From: Glutamicibacter nicotianae
GTDB taxonomy: Bacteria; Actinomycetota; Actinomycetes; Actinomycetales; Micrococcaceae
DNA: 64,000 bases
Assembly (NCBI RefSeq): GCF_006539525.1
Contig: NZ_BJNE01000003.1
Coordinates: forward strand, 186,001-250,000
Reading direction: 5' to 3'
The stretch's first letter is position 1. Each line of letters starts with the position of its first letter. The translations under genes and the position numbers were made by a program. Below, piece by piece: positions 26,030 through 34,543 of this stretch. A model generated the notes under the pieces. That model saw nothing but the letters and a program-made list of their open reading frames with translations. It was not told the DNA's origin and ran no database searches.

Positions 26030-26065
26030 TATTGGCCTGTGACTAGTGCTCGAATCGCTGCTTGC

Positions 26066-26905
26066 CTACAGGTGCAGCATTGAATCAGCAACCTGGGAGA
26101 AGGCAGAAGTCGGTATGGCAGTCGAAGCGTTTTCAAGCACGAGCAAGGAAGCGTTCGGTATCTCCCTGGCCAGCGCTTCGCCATTGCCGACGGGGAAGAA
26201 CGGATCCTTGGCTCCGTGTACGACCAGTGTGGGGATAGCTAACTCGGGAAGCCGTTCGCGCCAGCGTGGAGTGCAGTCCAACTTGGAAAAGACAATCCCG
26301 ATCTGGTTTGCCATGTGGACTTCTGGCTCTGCGCTCGCCGTACGGTCCCAGATGCGGGAGGCCAGATCCAGGGCGGCTTCCGGATCGTTGCCAAGGATTT
26401 GGGAGCCCTCGGCGGAGTGCTGGGCAACGGACTCGCGGTCTGCCCAATCTGGCATTGGGCGGGAGAACAGCTTGCCCATGGTTGCTTGGTCATGGTCTGG
26501 CAGATCATTGTCCACCGGTCCTGGCGCTACCGGCCGTGTGCCAACCAATGTCAGGGCGCTAAACTTGTCAGGATAATCCAGCGCCGCCACCTGGGCGATC
26601 ATCCCGCTGACCCCGATACCCGCCACATGTGCTGGACGGTCATCCAGCAGTTCAGCCAATGCCGCGGCATCGGCAGCTAAATCACGCAGGTTGTAGGCGG
26701 GTTTCATCGGGTTCCCAGCGGTTGATTCTCCGCAATCCCGAAGGTCGTAGCGCACCACATGGCGCCCACCAGCAGCCAATGCCTCGCATAGGGCCTCGGG
26801 CCAGGCAAGCATGGTGGTGCAGCCAATGAGGAGAATCAATGGATCGTTTTCGTTTCCGAAGGATTCGACACCGAGGTCTACCTTGTTTGCCTTGACCGTT
26901 CCCAT
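26066..26905 (-). CDS. Alpha/beta hydrolase fold protein with an incomplete triad
   Basis: A 279-residue protein from ATG 26905, behind AAAGGACAGG. The fold is clear: LILLIGCTTMLAWPEALCEAL, VVRYDLRDCGEST, the nucleophile elbow GIGVSGMIAQ with Ser100, and the acid strand IPTLVVHGAKDPFFPVGNG. The usual nucleophile motif GxSxG has Met in the last place. Where family members carry the catalytic His (GxGHxLP), this protein reads NASTAIP, so no His is in position. It may be catalytically altered or a binding protein. It lies 74 bases after the SCO1664 gene on the same strand and may be the last gene of that operon. Confidence 0.8.
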   Translation of the reverse strand: MGTVKANKVDLGVESFGNENDPLILLIGCTTMLAWPEALCEALAAGGRHVVRYDLRDCGESTAGNPMKPAYNLRDLAADAAALAELLDDRPAHVAGIGVSGMIAQVAALDYPDKFSALTLVGTRPVAPGPVDNDLPDHDQATMGKLFSRPMPDWADRESVAQHSAEGSQILGNDPEAALDLASRIWDRTASAEPEVHMANQIGIVFSKLDCTPRWRERLPELAIPTLVVHGAKDPFFPVGNGEALAREIPNASLLVLENASTAIPTSAFSQVADSMLHL

Positions 26906-26979
26906 GCGCGACCTGTCCTTTGCTATCCGACTCCTAGAATGGCTTGCAGGCTGCCCTGCGGTCAACAGAAAACTGCGTG

Positions 26980-27747
26980 CTAGAAAAGCGGCCAGGGCAC
27001 GGCAGGCATCTGCCCGCGATGCGCAGGGAATCGCCCTTCACTGAGCAGATCCGTGCAGCGGTCGGCGAGCGCGGCGATTTCTTCACCGGTCAACAACGCG
27101 GCCAGTTCTTGCCCAAGATCCGCGTCCAGCGCATCGCTGACCCTCTGGACACCGGCCAGTTCGTCGTCGGTCAGCGGCTGGCCAACCCATCCCCAAAGCA
27201 CGGTGCGCAGTTTGTGCTCTTCATTGAAGCAGAGGCCGTGGTCGACACCGTAGCGGTGGCCATCTGGCATGGCTAGCACGTGATCGCCTTTGCGGTCGGC
27301 ATTGTTGACCAGCACATCGAAGACCGCCATGCGTCGCAGTGCAGGAGTATCTTCGTGAAGCAGAGCCATCTGATGCCCCGATTCGTCCTCTCCGTGCAGG
27401 ACGGTCTTCCAGCCGTCTTCAGGCACATTGTCCGCGGCTACGATGTCTACTGGGTGCTGTTCCCGATCAATGTCTTGCCATAGCTGCACCATGCCTTCGC
27501 CGAATCGCCCGTTGCGCAGCCACGTCTGGGGGACGAGGTTCCATCCCAGGGCTTCAGATACTCGAAAGGCGGCAACCTCGCGGTAGGCCAGTGATCCATG
27601 GGGAAAGTCCCAAAGGGGTTTCTCTCCAGCGACGGGCTTGTAGACAACGCTTTTTTCACCGATGCTGCCCAAGAACGTCGCGTTGGAAGCGGTGGTGATG
27701 CGGCCGGTCAGTTCCAGCTGCGCAGTCAGCAGATCGGGCGCATTCAC
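26980..27747 (-). CDS. SCO1664 family protein (PI3/4-kinase-like fold)
   Basis: A 255-residue protein of the SCO1664 family. Recognisable parts: ATFLGSIGEKSVVYKPVAGEKPLWDFPHGSLAYREVAAFRVSEALGWNLVPQTWLR (nucleotide-binding lobe with the invariant Lys in VYKP), then RRMAVFDVLVNNADRKGDHVL and YGVDHGLCF, which correspond to the catalytic NNxDRK and metal-binding DHG motifs of the HipA/PI4-kinase-like kinases. Substrate is unknown. The GTG start overlaps the DUF3090 stop (GTGA), so the two are translationally coupled. In many actinobacteria mshC follows this gene; here it does not. Confidence 0.92.
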   Translation of the reverse strand: MNAPDLLTAQLELTGRITTASNATFLGSIGEKSVVYKPVAGEKPLWDFPHGSLAYREVAAFRVSEALGWNLVPQTWLRNGRFGEGMVQLWQDIDREQHPVDIVAADNVPEDGWKTVLHGEDESGHQMALLHEDTPALRRMAVFDVLVNNADRKGDHVLAMPDGHRYGVDHGLCFNEEHKLRTVLWGWVGQPLTDDELAGVQRVSDALDADLGQELAALLTGEEIAALADRCTDLLSEGRFPAHRGQMPAVPWPLF

Positions 27748-28283
27748 TGTCCGTTCTCGTCTCTGCAGGTATGCCCATCCGGATCAATCGGATAACCGCA
27801 GTTGGCGCACATCGGCCTTCCAGCGGCCACGATCTCGTGGGTGCGCATCGCGAAAGCGCGTGCGGTGCCTACGGGCATGCGCACGCGCATGACTGCGCCC
27901 GGTCCATCCGGATCGAAGTTCTCGTCATCTTCGTCATTCAGGGAGAAAGCTTCCAGAACTACCTGCGCTACGGTTGCGTCCCATCCGAGATTCATGGATC
28001 CGACGCGGAATGATTCGTTCACTTCTTCCAGCGGATCGTTGTCGACCAGTTCCACCGGGGTATGTTCGGGAACGTTGAAGGGGTTGCCCTTGACGGTGGA
28101 AAGCTGATCCAGCATCTCGTCAATCATCTCTGCAACCACTGCGGCTTGCTGCTTTTCCAAGGCGATGCTGGAAAGCTCCGAACCGGCTCTAGCCTGGAGA
28201 TAGAAGGTTCGGGACCCTGGCGCGCCGATGGTGCCGATGACAACGCGATCCGGCCAGTTGAATTCGTTGACTGTTGCCGTCAT
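27744..28283 (-). CDS. DUF3090 family protein
   Basis: A 179-residue protein starting at ATG 28283 behind AAGGAG. It has the family opening FNWPDRVVIGTIGAPGSRTFYLQAR, the helix SSIALEKQQAAVVAEMIDEMLDQL, the LEEVNESFRVGSMNLGWD segment, and a C-terminal zinc-ribbon-like tail MCANCGYPIDPDGHTC with CxxC and HxC. Function is unknown, but it is strictly linked in Actinobacteria with the phosphomutase upstream and SCO1664 downstream, as here, with a 10-base gap and a 4-base overlap respectively. Confidence 0.95.
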   Translation of the reverse strand: MTATVNEFNWPDRVVIGTIGAPGSRTFYLQARAGSELSSIALEKQQAAVVAEMIDEMLDQLSTVKGNPFNVPEHTPVELVDNDPLEEVNESFRVGSMNLGWDATVAQVVLEAFSLNDEDDENFDPDGPGAVMRVRMPVGTARAFAMRTHEIVAAGRPMCANCGYPIDPDGHTCRDENGQ

Positions 28284-28293
28284 TTCAGTCTCC

Positions 28294-28977
28294 TTAGTGT
28301 CCTGCTCCGCCGCCGACCGGGGCATCGGTTGTCTTGAGGCCGGGGGCTAGCCACGAGAGGTCTCCGGCGTCGGTGTTGATGGAGTACACGCGGGGCGTGC
28401 CGGGCCCGTAGTGCACAATCGATGCGGACGCCGGGCCCACATTGATGCGTTGGAACAGATCCAAATGCATGCCCAGCGCGTCAGCCAGTACCGACTTGAT
28501 GATATCGCCATGGCTGAATGCCGCCCAGACTGCTTCAGCACCATGCTCGGCTTCGATCGCCGCGTCATGGCGCCTGATGGCTGCTACAGCCCGGGATTGC
28601 ATTCCGGCCATGGCTTCCCCGCCCGGGAAGGTCACCGCTGACGGCGCGGACTGCACTGTTTTCCAAAGTTCCTCGGCAGCCAAGTCCTGCAGCTTGCGGC
28701 CCTGCCACAGGCCGTAGTCGCATTCCGAGAGTTCTGGCTCAATCAGCAATTGTGCGGCTTTGCTTTGCTGTTGCATGGCGAATTCCGCTGTCTGCACGCA
28801 GCGTTCCAGCGGGCTTGAGACGATGCCAGCCAGGGGGATTGCCGCTAGCCGCTCGGCGGTGCGGATCGCCTGTTCTTCCCCGGTATCGTCGAGGAACACG
28901 GAGGGCGTGCGTCCAGCCAGTATGCCGGTGGCGTTGGCGGTGGTACGTCCGTGCCGTACAAGTATTACTGTGGCCAT
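28294..28977 (-). CDS. Histidine phosphatase family protein (MSMEG_4193-like putative phosphomutase)
   Basis: A 227-residue member of the phosphoglycerate mutase superfamily. It has the phosphohistidine motif LVRHGRTTANATGILAG near residue 6, SSPLERCVQTAEF near 55, ELSECDYGLWQGRKLQDLA, and the second catalytic His in AAFSHGDIIKSVLADALGMHLDLFQRI. This pattern is that of the MSMEG_4193 group. The substrate is unknown. It heads the operon with DUF3090 and SCO1664. ATG 28977 carries TAGGCT six bases upstream and no ribosome binding site, so the operon message is probably leaderless. Confidence 0.93.
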   Translation of the reverse strand: MATVILVRHGRTTANATGILAGRTPSVFLDDTGEEQAIRTAERLAAIPLAGIVSSPLERCVQTAEFAMQQQSKAAQLLIEPELSECDYGLWQGRKLQDLAAEELWKTVQSAPSAVTFPGGEAMAGMQSRAVAAIRRHDAAIEAEHGAEAVWAAFSHGDIIKSVLADALGMHLDLFQRINVGPASASIVHYGPGTPRVYSINTDAGDLSWLAPGLKTTDAPVGGGAGH

Positions 28978-28989
28978 GAACCCAGCCTA
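28977..28989 (-). promoter_or_regulatory. -10 element for the leaderless phosphomutase operon
   Basis: On the minus strand TAGGCT (28989-28984), six bases, then ATG 28977. Confidence 0.55.
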
Positions 28990-29287
28990 GTCATCGAGAA
29001 GAAGCGAGGCGACTATTGGACCGGCATCCTTTGTGCTATTTCAAAGGGCCGCCAGGATCGGCAGTTGCTCCGCGCCATGTTCATCACGGCCTGATAGCTC
29101 CTGAAGATTTTGTGAGTTCAGACCTCCTGCCTGTTGCTTCACTCGTGCAGGATCACGGCGTCGGGGTACGATGAAGGTTGGCCAATTCGGGGCGGCAGGC
29201 TCCCGGAAGTCCCTTGAGAATGACCCGCAGTGAGCGGCGACGCCATGATCCACCACTGGATATGGCCCCTAAATGGAGTGATAGTTC
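28978..29287. other. Divergent intergenic region
   Basis: About 310 bases between the phosphomutase operon and the pseudouridine synthase gene. Apart from the promoter hexamer at the left and GGAG at 29275-29278 on the right, I see no structured element or gene. Confidence 0.5.
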
Positions 29288-30253
29288 TTGCCTGGAGTCT
29301 TCCAGCATCCAGCGGCAGAAGTGCGGTCTGATTCCCAGGCGCGCACCATTGTCATCGACGGCGAGCACGCCGGCCGGCGTATCGAAAAGTTCCTGAGGAC
29401 CCGGCTCAAAACGGTGCCGGCAGGGCAGCTTTTCCGGCTCATGCGCAAGGGTCATTTGCGCGTCAACGGCAAGAAAGTCCAAGAAGGCTACCGGCTGGCC
29501 GAAAATGACAAGATTACCTTGCCGGCGCTGCATGCAGCACCGGGCCGGGAGCCAGCCCCCGACGTCCCGGAGTACTTGGTCAAGCGGCTGCGCAACACTG
29601 TGGTGCACGAGGACCAGGATGTGCTGGTCATCGACAAGCCTGCCGGCATCGCCGTGCACCAAGGTACCGATAATCCTGCGGGCGTGATCGAAGTTTTCCG
29701 CCAGTTGCGCCCGGAACTGCCGGATCTGGAATTGACTCACCGTCTGGATCGCGACACTTCAGGGCTCCTGGTGCTGGCGAAGACCCCAAGCATGCTGCGC
29801 TATCTGCATGAGTTGCTCCGGGACCGGGAAGACGAAATTGAACGCCACTACCTGGCGCTCGTGGCAGGGCACTGGAAGCAGGGCATCGAATCGATCCACG
29901 CGCCGCTGCTGCGCCGCGCCGACAAGGTCGTGGTTGACCCGCACGGGCAACGAGCCGAGACCCGCGTCGAGGTAAGGCAACGCGTAGGACAGCGCGCCAC
30001 CATCTTGGATGTGCAACTGATGACCGGACGCAAGCACCAGATCCGTGTCCACCTGCAAAGCCAAGGGCATCCGATTGCCTGTGATGACCGGTATGGATTT
30101 GCGAAGTTCAATCGCCGTGTTGAACAGCTAGGAGGCCGCGGGCTGTTCCTGCATGCGACTAAGCTAGTGATTCCCAAGCCCGATGGCCAGGAACTGGTGG
30201 TCGAGGCACCCATGCCGCAGCGCTGGAAACAGTTGCTGAAGGCAGGACTCTAG
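29288..30253 (+). CDS. RluA family pseudouridine synthase
   Basis: A 321-residue enzyme that isomerises uridine in RNA, probably 23S rRNA. An S4 RNA-binding domain comes first (GRRIEKFLRTRLKTVPAGQLFRLMRKGHLRVNGKKV), then the catalytic domain with VLVIDKPAGIAVHQG and HRLDRDTSG, catalytic Asp154, GRKHQIRVHLQSQGHPI, and LFLHATKLVI. This is the RluC/RluD layout. The start is TTG 29288 with GGAG nine bases upstream; the first 20 residues are not conserved. It is followed 25 bases later by the MBL gene and may share its transcript. Confidence 0.92.
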   Translation: MPGVFQHPAAEVRSDSQARTIVIDGEHAGRRIEKFLRTRLKTVPAGQLFRLMRKGHLRVNGKKVQEGYRLAENDKITLPALHAAPGREPAPDVPEYLVKRLRNTVVHEDQDVLVIDKPAGIAVHQGTDNPAGVIEVFRQLRPELPDLELTHRLDRDTSGLLVLAKTPSMLRYLHELLRDREDEIERHYLALVAGHWKQGIESIHAPLLRRADKVVVDPHGQRAETRVEVRQRVGQRATILDVQLMTGRKHQIRVHLQSQGHPIACDDRYGFAKFNRRVEQLGGRGLFLHATKLVIPKPDGQELVVEAPMPQRWKQLLKAGL

Positions 30254-30278
30254 CCAAGCAGAACCGGCAGGACGGTCA

Positions 30279-31121
30279 ATGATTATTGAAGGAATCTGGA
30301 ACCAGGTAGCCCCGGGGGTATTCCAGAGGCGTTATGATCCGTTGGATATTTCCGTTGGCGCGGTGCTCGGCGGACACGGCGTGACGATTATCGATACCCG
30401 CAATAACGAACGCGAGGCACGAGAAATCATCGACGAGGCCGCAGCGCAGTTTGGTCTTCCAATAGTTGCGGTGATCAACACGCACGCCCACTACGACCAC
30501 ACCTTCGGCAATCAGCTCTTTGCCCAGCAGGGAATCCCGATTTACGGCCATCACCGGATCCCTGCGCATTTCGAGCAATTCGAGAAGCCCCGGCTTGAGT
30601 TGGTTCGGCGCTCGCCGGAACTCGAACCCGACATGGATTGGGACGGTGTGCAGGTGACACCGCCGAGCCACCTGCTGGAACAACCCTGCATGCTGAGTCT
30701 CGGCGGGCGGGACATCCGGATAATCCCGTTGGGAGCAGGGCACACCGACACCGACCTGGCGATCCATATTCCTGATGCCAAGACCTGGTTCCTGGGCGAT
30801 ATCATCGAGCAGTCGGGCCCGCCGATGTTCGGGTCGGGCGCCCATCCAATGGGCTGGCCGGGAGTGCTCGAATTCCTGCTAAAGCACATCCAGCCCGGTG
30901 ACGTGGTAGTTCCTGGCCACGGGGAACCTGTGGGAAGGGAATTCGTGATCCAGCAACTGCACTGCTTCGAGCAGCTCGCAGCGACCCTGGGTGCGGCGCT
31001 TCAGAACGGCACAGCCATCAAGGACATCGTGTTCCCGGCTGAAGTGCGCGCGTTGTGGCCTGCTGATTTCCTGCTAGAGGCAGCCAAGGATGCCTACGCG
31101 CAGTTGCCGGGTGCCCAGTAG
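30279..31121 (+). CDS. MBL fold metallo-hydrolase
   Basis: A 280-residue metallo-beta-lactamase fold protein. The metal-binding motif is HAHYDH at residues 69-74; GAGHTDTD and FLGDIIEQSGPP give the further ligands and GDVVVPGHGEPVG the last His. The opening VAPGVFQRRYDPLDISVGAVLGGHGVTIIDT is usual. Members include glyoxalase II, quinolone-degrading and lactone enzymes; the substrate cannot be told. AGGAC precedes the ATG. It is probably co-transcribed with the RluA-type gene and is convergent with the next gene. Confidence 0.9.
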   Translation: MIIEGIWNQVAPGVFQRRYDPLDISVGAVLGGHGVTIIDTRNNEREAREIIDEAAAQFGLPIVAVINTHAHYDHTFGNQLFAQQGIPIYGHHRIPAHFEQFEKPRLELVRRSPELEPDMDWDGVQVTPPSHLLEQPCMLSLGGRDIRIIPLGAGHTDTDLAIHIPDAKTWFLGDIIEQSGPPMFGSGAHPMGWPGVLEFLLKHIQPGDVVVPGHGEPVGREFVIQQLHCFEQLAATLGAALQNGTAIKDIVFPAEVRALWPADFLLEAAKDAYAQLPGAQ

Positions 31122-31162
31122 GATCCACGAAAGCGCGGGGCAGCAGTCCATTCTTCGAAAGG

Positions 31163-31627
31163 TCAGTATTCGTTCTTGATCACGAAGTAGGAGCCGCGGA
31201 TGGTTCCTGCCAGCTTGGACTTCTGCCGCGCGAACTTGAACTTCTCTTGCAGCTCATCTGGCACCTCCATGCCATCACTGAGCTTGAAGCCGACGGCGCG
31301 CTTTTCACCGGGTTCCAAGCCGTAGAGGACATTTATGGACAGGCCTGACTCATAGAAGACGTAGGCGCGCTTGGCCCCGTCGGCCTCGAAGATGGTCGCC
31401 TGCAGCGGCGTGGATGCGATGTGCAGGTCGCGTTCTTCGGCAAGAATCTTGTTCACCCACGCAATGGTGTCCTGAGCGTCGGCCGCTTGCTCGACGGCAA
31501 AGTCGTGGTTGAACTTGTTCTTCAGATAACGCGCTTCGTTGGGGCGCAAGCCTGCGAGTGCATCGGCAACGGGCGAGGACTCAAGGCCCTGGGTGGAGAC
31601 GTCCTTGAAATCGACTAGGTATGGCAT
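31163..31627 (-). CDS. Conserved hypothetical protein, 154 residues
   Basis: A cytoplasmic protein starting at ATG 31627 with GAAGGA upstream. The N-terminal half is helical (MPYLVDFKDVSTQGLESSPVADALAGLRPNEARYLKNKFNHDFAVEQAADAQDTIAWVNKILAEERDL) and the C-terminal half alternates strands (ATIFEADGAKRAYVFYESGLSINVLYGLEPGEKRAVGFKL) and ends with AGTIRGSYFVIKNEY. No cysteine, no membrane helix and no catalytic motif is evident. I do not recognise the family. It lies between the MBL gene and acyl-CoA dehydrogenase genes and has its own ribosome binding site. Confidence 0.7.
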   Translation of the reverse strand: MPYLVDFKDVSTQGLESSPVADALAGLRPNEARYLKNKFNHDFAVEQAADAQDTIAWVNKILAEERDLHIASTPLQATIFEADGAKRAYVFYESGLSINVLYGLEPGEKRAVGFKLSDGMEVPDELQEKFKFARQKSKLAGTIRGSYFVIKNEY

Positions 31628-31691
31628 GGGCAGTCCTTCGGTCGTTGGCCAAGCGGTAACGCAAGATTCATCATTATCGTACTCCGCGGTA

Positions 31692-32891
31692 CTAGCTGAA
31701 GGCGCTGAAGCCGGTCAGATCCCTGCCGAGAATCAATGCCTGGACCGACTCCGTTCCCTCGTAGGTGTGCAGCGCCTCGATGTCCCCGACATGGCGAATG
31801 ACATGATTTTCCAGCAGGATTCCATTGCCGCCCAGCAGATCGCGCGCGGTGGATGCGATCCTGCGGGCAGCGCGGGTGTTATGGAACTTCAGCAATGATG
31901 CCTGAGTGTCCTTCAACTGGCCGGCGGCCTGGATGCCGGCGACGGCGGCACACTGCAACTGCATGTTGGTGATTTCGGCCAGCATCTGCGCCAAGCGTTC
32001 CTGGATCATCTGGTGTGCGGCGAGCGGTTTGCCGAACTGCGTGCGCTGCTTGGCATACTGCAGTGCAGCTTCAAAGAGGAACTGCGCATGGCCCAGAGCC
32101 GACCAGCCGACATTCACCCGGGTATCAACCAGCGCCCGCGAGACTTCCTTGAACGATTCCGCCCCGGTGAGACGGGCGGACTCCGGGACGCGAACATCCG
32201 TCAGCCGGATCTCTGCCTGCTCGATGGCGCGCAGCACGCCCTTGCCGCGCACCGGGGCGGCCTCGTAGCCGGGGGTGCCCTGGTCGATAATGAACCCCTT
32301 GACCTGCGAATCGGCAACATCCCGCACCCACACGATGGTGATGCCGCCGGCAGCTCCATTGCCGATCCATTTCTTGTGCCCATTGATGATCCAGTGCTTC
32401 CCGTCGCGCCGGGCGCTGGATTCCAGGCCCACAGCGTCCGAACCATGGTGAGGTTCGGTCAGCGCGAAGCCACCGAGCAACTTACCTGAAGCCACCGGTT
32501 CCAGGTATTGCTCCTGCTGTTCGGGGCTGCCGAAGAATTTTAGGCTGCGCAAGACCAGACCGCCCTGCACTGCAGCTGCCGCGGCCATCGAGCCATCGGC
32601 ACGAGACAGCTCCATGGCTACGAGTCCTGCGGCCAGCGGGGAGAAGTGTGCGTGGCCGGGGATCCTCAGCCCGTCTGTGAACAGATCGAGCTCGCCCATG
32701 CGCCGGACCAGGTCCAGCGGGTAATGCCCGTTCTCCCAGTGCTCGTTGATGACCGGCAGGATCTCTTCGCCGTATTGCCGGGTGCGAGCCCAATGCCTGC
32801 GATCCTCGTCGGTGGCAGTCGCGAAAGCGGACAGGTAGTCGACATCCACCGCGGTGGCGAGCTCGTAGGGTGCCCACGGGTCGCGGTTCAT
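31692..32891 (-). CDS. Acyl-CoA dehydrogenase, glutaryl-CoA dehydrogenase-like
   Basis: A 399-residue FAD enzyme for alpha,beta-dehydrogenation of acyl-CoA. Features: substrate/FAD loop LLGGFALTEPHHGSD, KKWIGNGAAGGITIVWVRD, the second signature RTQFGKPLAAHQMIQERLAQMLAEI, LLGGNGILLENHVIRHVGDIEALHTYEGTES with the catalytic Glu in YEGTE, and a C-terminal ALILGRDLTG. The overall pattern is closest to glutaryl-CoA and short-branched-chain enzymes. Its ATG overlaps the stop of a 47-codon ORF (ATGA), and the thiolase lies just upstream, so the operon is likely catabolic (amino-acid, fatty-acid or aromatic breakdown). Confidence 0.92.
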   Translation of the reverse strand: MNRDPWAPYELATAVDVDYLSAFATATDEDRRHWARTRQYGEEILPVINEHWENGHYPLDLVRRMGELDLFTDGLRIPGHAHFSPLAAGLVAMELSRADGSMAAAAAVQGGLVLRSLKFFGSPEQQEQYLEPVASGKLLGGFALTEPHHGSDAVGLESSARRDGKHWIINGHKKWIGNGAAGGITIVWVRDVADSQVKGFIIDQGTPGYEAAPVRGKGVLRAIEQAEIRLTDVRVPESARLTGAESFKEVSRALVDTRVNVGWSALGHAQFLFEAALQYAKQRTQFGKPLAAHQMIQERLAQMLAEITNMQLQCAAVAGIQAAGQLKDTQASLLKFHNTRAARRIASTARDLLGGNGILLENHVIRHVGDIEALHTYEGTESVQALILGRDLTGFSAFS

Positions 32892-33031
32892 TGGGCGCCG
32901 CCCGAAGCCGTGTTGCGTTCAGCGCGCGACTTGCGCTTGAGCAATTTGCCCGATTGGTTGCAGCGCATGAGCGCACCAATGGTGTTCGGGTCATCGGGTT
33001 TCATCGGCGTAGTGGCGGGCAATGCGCTCAT
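32888..33031 (-). CDS. 47-residue ORF between thiolase and acyl-CoA dehydrogenase
   Basis: ATG 33031 with AAGGAC about nine bases upstream opens 47 codons: MSALPATTPMKPDDPNTIGA, then LMRCNQSGKLLKRKSRAERN, then TASGGAQ. The stop overlaps the dehydrogenase start. The middle is basic, and no domain is recognised. It could be a translated leader that couples the dehydrogenase to upstream translation or a small protein in its own right. The ribosome binding site and the perfect overlap make it more than a chance frame. Confidence 0.5.
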   Translation of the reverse strand: MSALPATTPMKPDDPNTIGALMRCNQSGKLLKRKSRAERNTASGGAQ

Positions 33032-33062
33032 GGGTGGTGTCCTTCGTGGCCGGTGCCGGAAG

Positions 33063-34211
33063 CTAGAGGCGTTCGATGATGGTGACGTTGGCCTGGCCAC
33101 CGCCTTCGCACATGGTCTGCAGGCCAAAGCGGGTATCGCTGCGTTCCAGCTCGTGCAGCAAGGAGGTCATCAGCCGTGCGCCGGTGGCGCCAATGGGATG
33201 GCCCAGGGCGATGGCGCCGCCGTTGACATTGACCTTGGACATGTCGGCGCCGGTTTCCTGCTGCCAGGCCAGGACCACCGCGGCGAAGGCTTCGTTGATC
33301 TCAATGCGGTCCATGTCCTCGATGCGCATGCCAGCGCGGGCCAGAGCATGCTGGGTGGCGCGGATCGGCGCTGAAAGCATCATGACCGGGTCATCGCCTC
33401 GGGCAGAGATGTGGTGGATGCGGGCGCGGGGCTTGAGCCCATAGCGCTTGACCGCGGACTCCGAGGCAATGAGCAGCATGGCGGCGCCATCAGACATCTG
33501 CGATGCGGTAGCCGCTGTATGCACTCCGCCGTCGATGATCGGGGCCAGTGATTGCATCTTGGCGCGGTCCACAGGGCGCGGGCCCTCGTCGGCGGCCAAG
33601 CCATCCAGGGCCAGGATCTCGCGGTCGAAGTATCCCTGCGCTTGGGCGTTCAACGCGCGCTCATGGGAACGCACGGCAAAGTCCTCCAACTGGGTGCGGT
33701 CCAGGCCCCAGCGCTCCGCCATCATTTCTGCACCGCGGAACTGGGAAATTTCCTGCTCGCCGTAGCGTGCAGCCCATCGCTTGGAGCCGGAGTAGGGGTC
33801 AGGGAAGCCGAAGTCCGTGGCGGCTGCATTGGAGTAGGAGAGCGGGATGCTGGACATGGATTGGACGCCGCCGGCAATGACGAGGTCACTGGTGCCGCTC
33901 ATGACCGCCTGCGCCGCGTGGGAGACCGCTTGCTGCCCGGATCCGCACTGGCGTTCCACCGTGGTCCCGGGTACGTGCTCCGATAGGCCGGCAGCCAGCC
34001 ATGCGTTGCGGGCAATGTCCATGGCTTGGGGCCCCAGCTGGTCGATGCAGCCGAGGATGATCTCATCGTATTGCTCGGAGTCAATGTTGTTGCGGGTCAC
34101 CAGCTTCGCCAGCGGTGCCGCAGCGAGATCCAGTGGATGGATCTGTGCCAGCGATTTCCCCCGGCGTCCAACCGGTGTACGCAGCGCATCAATGATGTAG
34201 GCCTCGGCCAT
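33063..34211 (-). CDS. Acetyl-CoA acyltransferase (thiolase)
   Basis: A 382-residue thiolase that cleaves or forms 3-ketoacyl-CoA. The acyl-accepting Cys89 is in VERQCGSGQQAV; IAGGVQSMSSIPL, the NEAFAAVVLAWQQETGAD loop, His in NGGAIALGHPIGATGAR and the second catalytic Cys in QTMCEGGGQANV are all present. GGAGGAG precedes ATG 34211. It is the first gene of an operon with the 47-codon ORF and an acyl-CoA dehydrogenase; no enoyl-CoA hydratase or hydroxyacyl dehydrogenase is nearby. Confidence 0.94.
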   Translation of the reverse strand: MAEAYIIDALRTPVGRRGKSLAQIHPLDLAAAPLAKLVTRNNIDSEQYDEIILGCIDQLGPQAMDIARNAWLAAGLSEHVPGTTVERQCGSGQQAVSHAAQAVMSGTSDLVIAGGVQSMSSIPLSYSNAAATDFGFPDPYSGSKRWAARYGEQEISQFRGAEMMAERWGLDRTQLEDFAVRSHERALNAQAQGYFDREILALDGLAADEGPRPVDRAKMQSLAPIIDGGVHTAATASQMSDGAAMLLIASESAVKRYGLKPRARIHHISARGDDPVMMLSAPIRATQHALARAGMRIEDMDRIEINEAFAAVVLAWQQETGADMSKVNVNGGAIALGHPIGATGARLMTSLLHELERSDTRFGLQTMCEGGGQANVTIIERL

Positions 34212-34543
34212 GGAGCTCCTCCATTAGGGGTTTCGAGCAGACCGGAAACGTCTGTTGAACCAACAATGCCCAATTCACCATCAGTTGTCTAGGTCACAAT
34301 TGATGTGGTTGGCTTGGGGATACGCATGTTGTGCCGGAGCGACTACTGATTAGTAGGAGCGGCTGGGGCAAAGTTCCATGCGAAGAATTATTGCGCGATT
34401 GGTGCGGACCGTAGGATGTCTGACGGGACAGTGCATGCCGGCAGCGAAGCAACCGGCAATGAGCCGGCTTCACCTAGGCAAGGCAAGAATTGTTGCGCAC
34501 CCCCGCACTTCGACCGAAAACTCTGGGAACAGAAGAGGACCAC
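34212..34543. other. Divergent intergenic region, about 330 bases
   Basis: Lies between the thiolase operon and the methyltransferase operon. It holds ribosome binding sites at both edges (GGAGGAG and AGAGGA). No palindrome strong enough to call an operator was found, and no gene. Confidence 0.45.
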
